Notes: generated by a model not told the origin, from the sequence alone. 64,000 nt of DNA from Heligmosomoides polygyrus polygyrus (GCA_947396885.1 OX377201.1:66314983-66378982); one strand, 5' to 3'. Counted from the stretch's first letter, positions 1 to 13,900 are shown. Made by a program: numbers and translations.

Positions 1-899
1 GGGGGGGCAAAAGTAATGAGATCTCCATGGCGTGTCCATATATCCCGTGGCTGGAGTCTGGTTTCGTGTTTATCGTATTTGTATTTTTGTATGCTGCTTA
101 TTGAAGGCCAACTGAGAAGTTACCACTTCCTCCCTTTCCAGAAGCATGCCAAAACCACAGTCTGTCTCATGCCGAAACCCCAATCTGACGAGTCGACCTG
201 TGTCGCGCAAATCTCGCCCAACTTCCAACCCCGAGCAGCCTGGACTCAGTAGTCACGTAAGATGAGAAGTACGTCTTCTACCTTAACCCTGCCAAGCAGC
301 GAGTCTTGGTGAGGCCTGGTAACCTGTTACCGACCTTCGTTCGGCGAGATATTCATGGCGAGAAGCACCTTCAGAGCTTTTGGGTCTTCGCCCATGGACC
401 GGTGTACTGGAAGCTCTTTACCAAAAGCACGACGATGGACTACAAGGTCATCGTAAACGAAATAGAAGCTATGGACCTGCGACTCGAACTTATTCAGTCG
501 CAGCGCTTCAAGAAGGTCCTCCTCTTCGACAACACCGCACCCCATCGAGAACAAGTAACCACGGATAAGCTTGCCCAGCTGGGCTACGTTCACATGCCTC
601 ACCCACCGTATTCGCCGGACATCTCTCCATGCGACTACCACTACTTCTTGAGCCTACAGGACTTCCTGGTCGGAAGAGGCACAAGAATGCAAGCAGTTTT
701 TGACAACCATATCGAGCAGCTGATCAGCACCAGGTCCAGTTCTGGAAGGATGGGATCGGGAAGTTGGCTGAGCGATGGCAGCAAGGTCATTGCCCTTAAT
801 GGCAAATAGATTCCTCAGCATCGTTGAGTTGTAATTGAGTTATGAAGAGATAATGAATTTTTTCAATTTGTCCCATTACTTTTGCCCCCCCCCCCCCCC
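1..899 (+). mobile_element. Mariner element, internally deleted, with intact terminal inverted repeats
   Basis: The first 18 bases (seven G then CAAAAGTAATG) recur in inverted form at about 874-891, just before a run of C ending at 899, so both ends of a mariner-type element are present. The left end coincides with the window edge. About 0.9 kb separates the ends, shorter than the roughly 1.3 kb usual for mariner, because the region coding for the N-terminal DNA-binding part of the transposase is missing or unrecognisable. The C-terminal catalytic part is retained at 261-809. Likely non-autonomous and immobile. Confidence 0.85.
261..809 (+). pseudogene. Mariner transposase, C-terminal catalytic half (DD34D)
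   Basis: The frame begins with a VT-stop-DEKYVFY block, where the usual Gly of the first catalytic motif VTGDE is replaced by a TAA at 258-260. The second catalytic Asp lies in LLFDNTAPH and the third in YSPDISPCDYHYF. Exactly 34 residues separate the second and third Asp, the diagnostic DD34D spacing of the mariner family. Mariner transposases are about 340 residues; only about 180 are readable here. The HTH half cannot be followed upstream in any frame. The protein would have cut and joined the element ends in the nucleus. The stop and the missing N-terminus make it a pseudogene. Confidence 0.88.
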
Positions 900-1054
900 T
901 AATAACTAGCGAGGCGGTTCTTCTCAGGATTTGGACCGTCCTCTCTTCCGAAATCATAAAAATTTGCTTCTTTTTGTTTGCAGCTTTGGGCCCACAATAA
1001 TTTTTACGCCTACTACTTGATTGATACTGAAGCGCATGAAAGTAGCGCTTATTT

Positions 1055-1411
1055 TTCAATATTCGGATGATAACGGATGTTCTCCTCCCTGAAACCCGTC
1101 GGCTTCCGCTCCCAAAACGCATCGCGTGGCCGGCCTCCCTGAATTTCGACGACATGGCCCAAGCCGTAGCGTCTCTGATGTTCGAATCCCAACGCAGCTC
1201 GGAACACCGGAGACCTTCTCCTATTTGCGTGGACGGTGCGACTCCGAGCATGGCGACCTCAATTCGTCGTTCAGCGACGCTGGTCGCGTATTCATCCTGC
1301 TCTCGTAGAAGTAGATACGCGTACGTCGGATGCTTCTCTTCTTCTGAAGACTTGTTCCTATGTCTTAACTGCTCCCCTAGCCGTCGTCTTGCTCCGGCTG
1401 CATGACTGAAG
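1055..1411 (-). mobile_element. RTE-A retrotransposon fragment (post-RT C-terminal region)
   Basis: Read on the minus strand this matches the C-terminal region of the RTE-A copies elsewhere in the window. It runs from an SRSKTTARGAVKT block (compare [13 protein letters not shown]), through REQDEYATSVAERRIE (compare [16 protein letters not shown]), to MLGV and a WAMSSKFREAGHAMRFG block (compare [16 protein letters not shown]). Frameshifts and stops interrupt it. It is the most diverged RTE-A copy in the window, so probably the oldest. Confidence 0.8.
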
Positions 1412-1900
1412 TCAAGAAACTAGCCGCAAGCGCAACCGCGGCAAGGCGCCTCTCACGCAACGCTTCTGAATCGGCTCTGATGTGACCTTATGCTACATAT
1501 ATTGTACAGAAATTTGAATAGCTTCGTGAAGTAAAGCTTGCTGCCGTCACGGAACCTTGGATTTTCTCGTAATGGAGACATATGTCTGAAACGCGTGGCT
1601 CTCCACGCACTCAATACATACACATCGCATGGTTCAACTGCAGTCTAGCGCTTCCACGGACGTATTCTGAGTGGCTACTAAGCAGTCTTGTATGCTCTAG
1701 CAGCGTTGAACAACCATGTTTTTGTGCCAGTAGTGGGTGTGCTCGACATGCTTCCTTTTCAAGAAAACGAAGACACCCGTTCCAGGGCACACCTATCCAG
1801 CGAAAGTGAATTATTCTGCTTCAACTAGTCGTCTTCCAACTGCTTCGCACTTCATACGACCCTCCAGTACTTGGTAGCGAAATTTTCCAAAGATATTGCA
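1412..1900. other. Upstream region of the split gene, nothing recognised
   Basis: No coding region, repeat or RNA gene is recognised between the RTE-A fragment and the start of the split gene. Promoter elements would be expected here, but none is clear enough to call. Confidence 0.4.
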
Positions 1901-1907
1901 TTTCCAG
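1901..1907 (+). promoter_or_regulatory. Probable spliced-leader trans-splice acceptor
   Basis: TTTCCAG followed by GAA and then ATG at 1911 matches the nematode 3' splice consensus at the spacing usual for SL1 trans-splicing just upstream of a start codon. There is no preceding coding exon that would make it a cis acceptor. Inference from consensus only. Confidence 0.6.
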
Positions 1908-1910
1908 GAA

Positions 1911-1955
1911 ATGTGGAGAACATCGCTTCTTCTGCTGTTGTTCGCATTACCGCAG
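1911..1955 (+). CDS. Exon 1: start codon and signal peptide core
   Basis: The exon reads [15 protein letters not shown] and ends at CAG before a GTAAAT donor, phase 0. A run of five Leu after Arg is typical of a signal peptide core, and the ATG follows a good trans-splice acceptor. Confidence 0.78.
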
Positions 1956-4900
1956 GTAAATGAATGTTTTATTGCTAATGATTTATCCTATCAGAGAACT
2001 ATTATAGATTCCACGCCCTGATTTTTCATATTTCGTTCATGCGCGGTTGAGCTGTGAGTTGGACACAGGATATAAGGGCACAACCTGACTGATCCAATTT
2101 CTCCACCGTAATGGCGGCCGAAGTACTGCATAATAATTCTAAAGCTGAGCTTTCTTCAAAGTGTTTTGCAAATGTTTTTTAAAAGGACCATGTTGTTTGT
2201 GATTCCTTTGCACCAACACATATTTGGCTCTTTTAAATGCACCGGAATTTTTAAATGTATTTCTAGAAATACTGTTAACGTCGTTGGAGGCTCATAACCA
2301 CATTCGCTGCACTAGATGGAAACTACTTCACATTTCCACATTTTCACCAAGAGAGGGGGTGAAAAGGGTTGTTTATTATAAATACATAGGAACTTTTATG
2401 AAACAACGGATTCTGGACCTGTAATTGCGAAACTCATCCTGATACGGTTTCTCAGAGTGGCTAACAACCAGTAGCATGGGTAAAGACCCGACATAGAGTT
2501 TGCCGTAACCGCCATGCAAACCAGCATTCGATTCTTCGCATTTACGAAGTGGTTCTAGAATTTTCATCCTAATCTGGTTCGTGCCTAGCCACACAAGGCC
2601 CTGTGTAATGTCGCAGGATAACTCTGTGCAGAACCTCGTAAGTAACGTTGAAATATTGTTTGAGAACTGTGGGCCTAATCAGGGAAGTGCGTTATAACGA
2701 TTTACGATATTTTCGGTCCTAATTTTTTTTTCGTAAATGTGGTCTTTGATCCGCAAACAACTAGCGCCGGAATGATGATGCAGTTCGGGTTATTGGATGC
2801 GCCCACATCAAGAGTCTCCTCTTATAGCTCACCCGAGTTCTCTTAGTTCTTGCTTTTTAGTGTTCTGATGTCACCGTGGCGCGCGAGACTGTGCAGTGCA
2901 CAAGTCTCTCCAGTTCTCTTATCTATTTGCTTGACTGACTTTTCCATTTCTCCATCATTGTGAGGGCTGCCGTTTGGTATCAAATGTGCTTTAAAGGGAG
3001 GCAAGAACAATACATCATTGAAAATAAGTTCCTGACTAGAGGATTGGGCTCGTCCCTTTACGGCCGAGTGCTGGCAAGGCACTTGCATTGCTGCTGTCGA
3101 AGGTCGTTCCATTCCAGTCCACAGGAAGACATCCGAGGCAGTTTTGCAGGGAGAGATGAGAACTCCCTGATCCATGTCATGTTCCGTAACTTTTACAAAC
3201 CCGTCTTGCCTATTCATTTATAAACGTTTCGTGCTAATTCCACCGAATAGAACTGGCGCAAAGCCATGTGGAATATCACCCGTGATTGGAAGCGACTCTA
3301 GAACAGTTGGTACTGGACTCATATGTTACGTGCACGTTCAAATTTCGTAGGAATACGCCTAGGTTTAAATTTTGTTAAATCATCCTACGTTCGTGTTAAT
3401 GTGCGTCTCTAGGATAAAGATATGTAAAGAGTAAACCACTGATGCTTCTATCAGATTAACACTGTGCTTCATAGCACGAAGCAAATGGATCCAAAGAGCG
3501 GCAAAAGCAAACTGGTAACATCTAAGGAAAGCTGTCGAGTTGTTTTAGCAGTTTTGGCCTCCCTTCTCGGCGGTATGAGATTATCAAACTCACCCTGTGT
3601 AAAGATTCAGATTGCTGTGGATTCTCGGAAGGCAAACTTTCATTATAATGCTGGTCTGAGGGAGTGCAGACAATTTTTAAATCGTAATATCTCGATATCG
3701 GTTTTTTCTTTTCATAGAGTTTGATATCGGACAAGTGCGGGCAAGCTTGCATAGAAAACCGGACCCTAGCTATGTCGCTAGGCGGTTGACACTGTTGATA
3801 TTCTCAGAAAGTATGGTTACTTTTGAAGTTAGGAAACGTAGAAAACGTCTTCGCTGCAGTTTCTCCACTACGAACAGAGATGTTGCGCAGTGGTTAGTGC
3901 TTGGTACCCTCTCACTACATTTGTAAGTCGTTGGTGAATCCGCCCTCCGGAGTGATTTGCATGCCGTTTTCACATACTGAATTTGGAACTGACTTTTACA
4001 AAACACAACTGGACCACTTCAAATTAAAACTAAATTCTTCCTCATTCAAATTTTATTGCTTTCAAATTAAACTAGACACTTTCCATAACAAAGTGGACAT
4101 CTAAAGAATCGAACTTGAGACGACCTAAAGAAGTTGTGCATTATATTTTCCAGTTACAAGCGACTATAAAATGTGTCTAAGAACTATGACCATACGTTTC
4201 AGTGGTTACGAATTTATTGTCCGTCTGCTATGGGAATGTTCCTTTCCTTATTTTAAACCGCAAAAAGCAGCAGATTTTTCGGTGTGAGGGATTAAGTAAA
4301 ATACCTGTGTAAACTATTTTTCCCACCCAGAAGGAAAAATAGTGATAAAAGAAGAAAAATTTGCGAGAAAAATGTCCAGCTTGAGCTGAAAATAGCATGA
4401 TAAACAATTAAATATTGGCTAACATTAGCGAAAAAACTCTTCTAGAAAGTTGGTTGTACTGCTCTAGATGTCATATTACTGTCACGATTTACGGCTTACG
4501 ATTAACGTTTTTCGACAGTTTTCTCGTAATTAGATTTACGATTTAAGAAATTTCGGATTTCATTTAGGTATCCTAGCATATCCCATCATGTATGTTATAC
4601 TTCGGAGAGCCAACGTCGCCGACAACAGCGTCGCCGAAGTATAGCATACAAGTGCTTCATCGTGCCTCTCGGCGTGCCTCGCACTTGCGCGCTTCAAGCG
4701 ATGTTGCGGCATCACTAAGCTAATGACAATCAAATCAAGCTAGCTGCTCTGCTTATGCAGCCTTCTTCCCTCCCTCCCTAGCGTTCAAAAGGCAATACTT
4801 GAGAACCTCATTACGTTCCAATCGTGCTCTACCTTTCTTATGATCAAGTGAGTGGTTTTGCGGTATGAGTCCATCCAGACCCCCATAACTGCGCTCAACA

Positions 4901-7900
4901 TCGGCATCATCTATGGACGGTTCGCGATGTCGCTGCTTGTGATCGAAGAAGACGTATTTTCCGCTATTTTGTGAATAATTTTTCCCCGATTTGATCCGCA
5001 CGAACGATCATGTCCACCTAACACCCACTCTGATCGGTTGAATCTGAGAGAAAATCGGTGACATCCGGGCCACTCGTCGCGGCCCGCCACACCCGCCGTC
5101 CGCGGATCGCCGCCGACACACGACGAGGGGGGTGTTATACTTCCCGCCCGCGGGAGGGCACGGGAAACGCGCTCCAATGGTACGCTAGCCGTCCCGGGAC
5201 GACGACGACCGTCCGCGGTGCACCTTCCGTCCACGGACGTCCCGCGGATGCTCCCGCGGGAGTATAACATAGGCCATAGCGACACGTGCGCAGAGGGGGG
5301 GGGCACGCACACTTTTGCGGCTATCGCGGCGGCTATCGCCGGCGATGCCGCGCTGAGTGGCTGGAATGGTTCAAATCATTCCTAGCGGCGCGACATGCAC
5401 TGGGACGTCTGTCCCGTTGCCTATAACGATGCTCTAACACGACCTTGCCGCGATCGCCGAATTTCACGGAGGTGACCGTCGCTCCTCTTGCCGCGCCGCG
5501 GTGTCGCAGAAGTGTGCATGGGCCTTTTCCGGGCACAGATGCTACGCGTTACATCATCGGCGCTGTTCGACCGCACGTTACATCCGCCATATCCTCGAGA
5601 TCTGTCAACACCCACCCGTGATATCGGCATGCCGGTGGTGGTAAGGCATAGGCATCGCTGCCCCGGAAGTGAAGGGTGCAGGCTTGACTCCCGCCTGGCG
5701 CAAGAGTTTTCATCGGAATAGAACATCCCGTGACAACATATAGCCTCTCTGCCAGCCGCTCTCGGGAAGGTGGATTTAAAAACTTTGCAAAAGCAATAAA
5801 ATATCAGCTATAACTCCCTGAAGAGAAAACCTTTGTACACCTGGAAGAAACCTTGTAAATCTTACAAACTTAAATTGCCATTAGAAGTTGGCGTCACTAT
5901 TTCGTCGAGAACAGACAGAACATGTTCAGGTAGAAAAATGTGTCGTTCCATGACATTCTGCTAACATCGGCCAAGGACTGAAAAGTCTTGATTGGTTCGA
6001 AGACCACCCTAGAAAATCTTTGTTTTTAGAACAATCAACATTCAGAACTTTATAGGATTGAGTTATTGAGTTTAGAGTTTCAGTAGGATTGAGTTTCAAT
6101 ATTCATGACATGTTTTTTTCAGCAAACAAAGCCGCGAGCGGCTCTCCCATTGTGAATGGTGGTACGGCACACCAGGAAAGGCCGTTTTTCCGAGAGAGAA
6201 ATACAAAATCCACCAAAAAATGAAATATAATAACTTACGACATAGTCCTCTCCTAAAACAAAGGCGTAGTATGCGTCCTTCGCGTAAATCTCTCTAACTT
6301 GAATTACTCCCTTACTGCTGAAGCTTGCATTTACAGGTGGGACATTATTAGCAGAGAAAAGCTGCTAGCAACCATGACGCTCCGAACTGGACAATTTAGC
6401 GAAATGGGAAGATTCTGAAATTCCTGCGAATCGGCCTGGTCCCACCACATACCGTTATGAACGTGTTTCTAGATAAAAAAAGATAAAAAAAGATAAAGAT
6501 AAAGATAACTGATGGATTTGTTGAACGAAGTCCTCGATTCGAGAGTTCTTCTTTTGTGCTACAACCACAGAAACCATTTTGTCAGCACTTCTTTTCAACA
6601 CAATTCCAGACTCATATTGTTCAAGCCATTCTTATCAACGAAGAGACGAATACGAACAAACTCGTTGCAAACAAAAAAGGCGACGCTATTGCTTTGTTGG
6701 AAAGCATTAACGACACGTAAGGGCTGCACTGCTCATGGAGCAAGTTATGCCACAAACAACACATTATTCAGTGCTCGACTGAAGCCAGCTTTCAAGAGCT
6801 GGCTTATTGGGGCTGCTCTTCGGCCTAGATCTGCTATGCCGTAACAATGACGTTTCAGATCAACTCACAGGACGGCAGCAGCTCATCATCTTCCACATCC
6901 TCGACATCAGCGGGTGAGTATACTCATCCCCATTTGGCTTTGCACCAGACGTTCTGTGGCTTCTCGGTCCCCATACGGATAAGGAACGGATAGGCGCCCT
7001 GATAAGAGAAGAAAGACATTTCCTTTACTTATTAGTACGGTATTGTTGAAAAGGATGGAATAGGGCCCACAAAATGGTCGCTCTGAAGGGGGCTGCTTTG
7101 GTTCGCATTCCATTGAAATTCCCCTCCGAATTTTTTAGCCTGCGGAAAACCGATAAAATCAGCTGCTAGATTTTGCTTGGGGATTCGGTAGTGAGGCTTG
7201 CCCATCCATATCCCTTTGCGTGGTCTTCGCGGTAATAGTGGTCAATCCTTCAATAATGATGGATCAAAAGCTGCAATTGACCCAAACACAGCACAAAGTC
7301 ATGTTTCCAGGAGTGGCAACGCAGTCGTTCTCAGTATCTCCATCGACACCATCCGCAACCACGTCGCAGACGTCGTCCTCATCAACTGTGGATAAGATCG
7401 CCTCATCGACGTCGTCGGCTTCGTCAGCAACGCGGACGTCGACGTCAACTATATCAGCCTCATCGACAACGGCGAAATCCGCTGCTACTACGCTACCGGC
7501 TACAGGTAGGAATTCATTCGGATGGAGGTCCCCACAGAATGAAGTCGAAGGAAGCCCACCTGGACGTGCGCGGTGAGCTTGTTTCGCCTATAGTGCGTTA
7601 TTTTCTATCGGCCATTCATTAAGCAACCGACCCAACGGAACACTAAAACACTACTCTGAGCTGTGAGCTTGGCTCTAGAACTCGACAAAATTTATCGGCA
7701 TTGATAAGCTGATCGACGCGGTTTATTCATTGTTAGATGTGTTCACTGGCTAGCATATTCTCGCCATCCGGATAGGCACCCAATGAAATCGATCAATATT
7801 AATTGGCCGGTCGATGTCGATTACATCTTACGAAGGGTATCCGTTGGCCGTTATACTCGCATGATGACCATCCTAAACGGTTACTCGCAAGTATTGCCTG

Positions 7901-10900
7901 ACCGACGTTTCCGTTGTCCCCATTCAACACAGGATCGGACCGCCGTCTCCTTCGCGAGAGGTTCCGCTTTTCGTGTTAAGGAGAGAGGGCCGCAAAGTTC
8001 AAGAAGAGCAGTCCCAGAACGACCGCCAAGTGGTCCCTTTACACCTCTCTCGCCTTTGGGAAGATACCGTCGTGGACATCATCGACGAGGAATACGCCCG
8101 CTTCGTGCACCATCTCCGCGAAATGGCTAAGAAAGCCGAGAGCTTAAAGAGCTTAAAGTCCATCAGGAGAGGGCTGTCTCCGGAAACTCGAGCTGTTACG
8201 TCACCTGGGGCAGCGCGAGCATCAGGCAACTACCAACTGACGTGCGAGCTTGCGAAGCTATGCAGAGCGGCGATAAAGGAAGATCCTAAGGAGAGAAGGG
8301 CGAAAGTGTCCGCTGAAGCTGCGGAGGCAGGGTTCAGCATTAGGAATGCCCGCCGGAACTTCGCCAATTTCAAGACCAAGATGACCGCTCTCCGATGCCC
8401 TGATGAAACCGTCACCTCTTCCAGAATGACAATAGAAAAGTCGTCCACGACTTCTACTCCGATCTCTTCGATAGCCACGTCCACCTGCCGCATGCCATCT
8501 CCCGCAGGATAGATATGTTGACCCCTCTGCTCTCCCGTCCGAGATCCGACTCACCATTTCGTCGGTGAAGAAACGTACAGCACCAGATCCCGACAGGATC
8601 ACACCCGAACACCTGAAGAAACTCCCACCAGCGCTCATCAACATCCTGGCGCGGCTCTTCACTTGCTACCTATCGGAGTACAAGATTCCATCTCACTGGA
8701 AAATCGGCAAGACGGTCCTGCTATTTAAAAAGGAGAAGTGCACGACATCTACAACTATCGCCCGATCTGCCTGCTGTCCGTATTCTACAAGTTGTTCACT
8801 CGAGTCATCCTGAATAATATACATTGGGCCCGAACGAATCATTTTCGGATATCCGGTTCGGATATCTCGATTCGAATCATCCAAAAATTCGAGGCTCGCA
8901 AAATCGCTGTTGTCCAAATCATCCAATTATCCGAAGATTTTTGATCGGATCCAGTGTATACTGAATGGGATCAGCCGAACGCTGGACGAAGGGCAGCCTT
9001 GCGAACAAGCAGGATATCGCAGAGGACTAAGCACGATCGACCACACACACCATCACAAAGCTTATCGAAGTATCGCGAGTGCAGAAGCTGACGGTGTGCC
9101 TTACGTTCATCAATCTGAAGGAGGCCTTCGACTCCGTCGAGACTGAAAAGGTCATCGAAGCCCTGCTCACTCAGGGCGCTTCTACTGGGTACATAATAGT
9201 ACATTAAGAGCTGCACAGTGGTTGCCGAATGGCATCTCACCATCCCCCAACAACGTCGATGTCATCAAGAAGAGAGGGTTACAGTAAAGGGGCGATATAT
9301 CTCGGAAGCTCTTCAGCACCACCCTCAAAGCACCATGCGTGGTCTAGAATGGGGAAGACGTTGGAGTGAAGATCGGCGGCCGGCAGCTGCCCCATCTTCA
9401 CTTCGCTGACGACATCCGGCCAGCATTAACCAGACGGTGCGAATGCTGGCCGACTTCGATCGTGTATGTGGGAAGACTTTCCAATGCTCCACCTCAGCGG
9501 AACGAACATTTCCGATTGCTTCAGCTACGCTCATCTACGACGCGAAGTCAAAATGACAACAGAAGTGTCGGGTAAGCGGTCTGGAGGGTGCCCGAAGCAA
9601 CGCTGGTTTGATACATTACACACGGACATGAAAATAGCTGGTGTACACCCTGATCAAGCGCAGAATAGCGCAAGAGGTGGCGCCACAGCATAAGAATAAC
9701 AGAACGGACAAACGTTGAAGAAGAAAAAGAAGAGCTCCTGGACGTCACTGCAAGCGACGTTGTGCTCTAGCCGCATGCGAAAGAGGTGAACCAGCTGCTC
9801 AGTGCCGTCGCTTAACCAACTGGATTCCGCGGGATGTCAAAGCAACACCAGGGCGCCCTCCCAGCGTTGGTCGGACTTCGTCTTGAAAGCGATGAACGGG
9901 CGTATGACGCTCTTCGTTCGGCTCGAGCAAGTATGATCTACAGGAGCACTCTGGTGCGTGACAAGAACGTTCCCTGCGCTCACTTGATCAACTCAGGGAT
10001 CAAGAGGTTCATGGGCGATAAAGGTGACGCTCTTGTTCACCGTGTGTTTTATGAGTGAGCCCCACGGAATCCATCCTTATTTCATTGGACTTCAGCCGAG
10101 GAGTGGAACTGATTGGAGGGGTAGCAACCGCCTGGCGTTTCGCTGTGGAGCTTCTATAATTATTTGTCTATTTAAACAAAGGCAATAGATTTGTTTAAAG
10201 AAAATGGAGGAACAACAGAAAAACTGAACACACACAACACGAAAAACGCGAAAAGAATGACATACACCTTGTAATCGGTGACTTGATAAAGCAGTTGCGT
10301 ATGTAATACAGCGTCTACTGACTACACACCAGTACATAATGCTTAAGATACGGAAAACTTTTTGCAGGTCTGTACAGATAACCTTGCCATGTCTTCGTGT
10401 TTCCATAGCAGCAGACTGAGATCACCAAGTGTTCTGAATGTTAGAAAATCAGGTCTGACTCACGTTTTAGCAACTGAAACTCGAAAAAAAACTGTATCAC
10501 TTCATACCAGTTCTACGTCATTTAACATCACAAGGGTCAGCTCACTAGCGTTGGATAATGGCCGGTGTGTAAAAACAAGCAATTCCTCATCGCGCGAGTT
10601 CTGCTCTTGTCGCATTGTGGCTCACCGTACTCCGTCAGATCCCTTCTCCTTTGATCGGCTGCCGTGTCTGGCATCGAAAATGGCAACGCTCTGTTGGAGT
10701 GCCATCGAAGAAAGTGCACGATTGAGCAGTATTGCCGGACATTTCTTAGTTTCGATTCTGCCTGGCCGGATGCTGAGGATTCGTGAAAGCTGTTCTCACC
10801 TAGGGACACTCAGCTAGGGATACAAACTGCTATGGAAGGTGGACTCCAGGGCCTCCTCCATGTCAAAATAAACTCCTGTGCGGTACGCGCTAGGAACGAG

Positions 10901-13900
10901 AGGGTGTGGGACAAGGATGGGCGAAAATTTCTAAAGTTTTCCCAGGAAACAGAAAACAGAAAATCGCTTTCGCCAGGAAACTGAAATCAGAAAACAGAAA
11001 AGCCAAAAACGCCAGAAAACAGAAAACCAGAAAACAGAAGGTTTCAAAATTATCAGACGATCTACTTATTCTGCCCAGAGATCCATTTTTCCAGTAGCAA
11101 ATGCTTTTGTATGACTAGAAATGTAGTGGAGGACAAGCGTTTTAACTTGTGGGCATTTATAAAAATTCTAGTACGCCCAAAATTCAAAGTAATCAGCAAA
11201 TTGTAAGCATTGACTCAAAGATACCAGGATTCTCGTCATTTAAAGTATGCAACATTACTCATCAGCTCCATTTCACAGCTAAGGTCCTAACGATTACATC
11301 AATAATCGCAATACTGCCAGTGTTTCTGTGAAAAATAAATGCATTGGTTCTCCAAAGGTTGGGGCTAAAAAGGAGAGGCACAAAGAAAAGTGGCTTATAA
11401 ATGATGAATTCTACCAATCACATTCGTATTAAAATACATCGGTTTAAGGCTCACTGATACACTCCAAAATGTAGACGTAATCACAAAACAGACCGTTCGC
11501 TAGACTGATGGTCCCAATCGTTTAAAATAAACTTGTATATCAGTGTAACCACGGGGGCAGTCAGTACGACAGTTTGTAAGTGAAAGTGTCTTTTTGAATG
11601 CGTTGACACTATAGAAGGCGTTCGGCAAGGGTATACTAGATTACCAAAGCTGAACTTGGACGTTGGACTGCAGCTGAATTTTTCGAAGACGATGTTTATG
11701 AGGATCGGACAAGTTTCTGATGCCCAACTCTGTCTCGACGAAACGAACCCCGAATACTCCAGCTAGTGTATCTGGGTGGCGAAGTCAACATGGCCAACGA
11801 CCTAGTGCCGGACCTGGACAGCAGGAAACGAGCGGTTGGGGAGCTTTCAAGAGCGTCGAAGAAGTGAAAAGGCGAAGAGCGTCCGAGTCTGCCCACCTAT
11901 TCGACTCCACCGCTCTTCCTGCGCTAACAAACGCCTCAGAGACCTGGGCTATACGAAAGCAGGATGAACACACGATCAGCGTCGCGCAGCGTGGAATTGA
12001 GAGGACGATGCTCGGAGTGACACGACTCTCGCAAGTGAGAGAAGGCCTCCGGAGTTCCGAGCTTCGCCGACGTTCGAAGATCAGAGATTCTGTCGCGTGG
12101 GCCAGTTCGCTGAAAATTAGGTGGGCCAGCCACGTAATGCGCTTCGCAGACACCCGCTGGACGAGAGCCGTCACCGACTGGAATTCGCGAGAAGTCAAGA
12201 GAACACCAGAATGCCCACCAACGTGTTGGTCGGATATCTTCGTGAAAGCCCTGAACGACCGCTATGACGCTCCTCGTGTCCCTCGAGCTAGGAGTTGGAG
12301 TACTCTGGCACGCGACAGGAACGAATGGAGACGCTGCTGGCGCCCGCTCGAGTAATTCAATGATCTACGAAACGAAAATGATACTGGTGATAAATAAAAA
12401 ATTTTGTGCATCACTACCGTGCATCAGCGAAATTAAAGGTAACCATAACTTTTCTGTCTCTTATTATTTTTTTATAGCCAAGAGCCAAGCGGAGTTAGAA
12501 AAGAAAAGCCCGTTTTCAAATTAAACCAGAGGTGCAGAACAATCGTATTCACAGTTGCTATAGGACAAGCGGTTAGTTAATGGGTAACTAATTGCCTCTC
12601 AGAACACTAGTTTTGTAGCCTTAAGATAGAGTTGCAAGTAATCGTAGTTGTTGCAATCGACCATATCATCTTCAATCGCAAGTATTGCCTGACCGATGTC
12701 TCCGTTGTCCCCAAGTTCTACACGGGATCGGACCACCGCCTCCTTCGCGCGAGGTTCCGCTTTTCGCGTCAAGGAGAGAAGGCCGCCAAGTTCAAGAAGA
12801 GGAATCCCAGAACGACCATCAACTGGGATCTCTACACCTCTCTTGTCGGCCTTTGGGAAGATGACGTCATGGACAACGTCGACGAGGAATACGATCGCTT
12901 CGTGCACCATCTCCACGATAGTGCTAAGGGAGCCGAGAGCTTGAAGACCACCAAGAGACGCCTGTCTCCGGAAACTCTCGAGCTGATACGCCAGCGTGGA
13001 GCAGCACGAGCGTCAGGCAACTACCAACTGACGTCCGAGCTTGCAAAGCTATGCAGAGCGGCGATAAAGGAAGATCTGAAGGAGAGAAGGGCGGAAGTGT
13101 TGGCTGAAGCAGCAGAGGCAGGGCTGAGCATCCGCAATGCCCGCCGGAACTTCGCCAACTTCAAGACCAAGATGACCGCTCTCCGACGTCCTGACGGAAC
13201 CATCACCTCTTCCAGAAGTACCATGGAGAAAGTCATCCACGACTTCTACTCCGATCTCTTCGATAGCCACGTCCACCTGCCCCCATGCCATCTTCCGCAG
13301 GATGGATACGTCGTCCCCTCTGTTCTCTCTTCCGAAATCCGACACGCCATCTCGTCGGTGAAGAAACGTACAGCACCCGGTCCTGACAAGATCAGAGCTG
13401 AACACCTGAAGAACCTCCCGCCAGCGCTCATCAACACCTTGGCGCGGCTCTTCACACGCTACCTGTCCGAATGCAAGGTTCCATCTCAGTGGAAGACCAG
13501 CAGAAGCGTCTTGCTGTACAAGAAGGGAGACGTGCACGACATTGGCAACTATCGCCCGATCTGCCTGTTGTCCGTAGTCTACAAGCTGTTCACTCGAGTC
13601 ATCCTGAATAGGATTAGTAGAACGCTGGACGAAGGACAGCCATGCGAACAAGCAGGATTTCGGAGAGGATTCAGCACGATCGACCACATACACACCATTA
13701 CGAAGCTCATCGAAGTGTCGCGAGAGTACAAGCTGCCGCTGTGCCTTACGTTCATCGACCTGAAGAAGGCATTCGACTCCGTCGAGACTGAAGCGGTCAT
13801 GGAAGCCCTGCTCACCCAGGGCGTTCCTACTCAGTACATCAGAGTCCTTCGAGAACTGTACAGTGGATTTACGACCAAGATCTCACCATTCTACAACGAC

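Larger units (their letters stand above)
7885..10060 (+). mobile_element. RTE-A copy 1, degenerate, with two nested insertions
   Basis: It begins inside the end of the endonuclease domain (KYCLTDVS region), continues through RT blocks ([25 protein letters not shown] in another frame, [13 protein letters not shown]) and ends in the C-terminal region that reads WIPRDVK-like at about 9820 and the RxRxEW-like end near 9980. Many frameshifts. A hAT-like MITE occupies 8818-8960 and an RTE-C 3' end occupies about 9563-9735. It lies in intron 3 of the split gene, in the same orientation as the gene. Confidence 0.85.

Noticed and set aside
10362..10817. 151-codon plus-strand frame
   Set aside because: Overlapped by an open minus frame, no motif, and no splice signals that would attach it to the host gene in phase.
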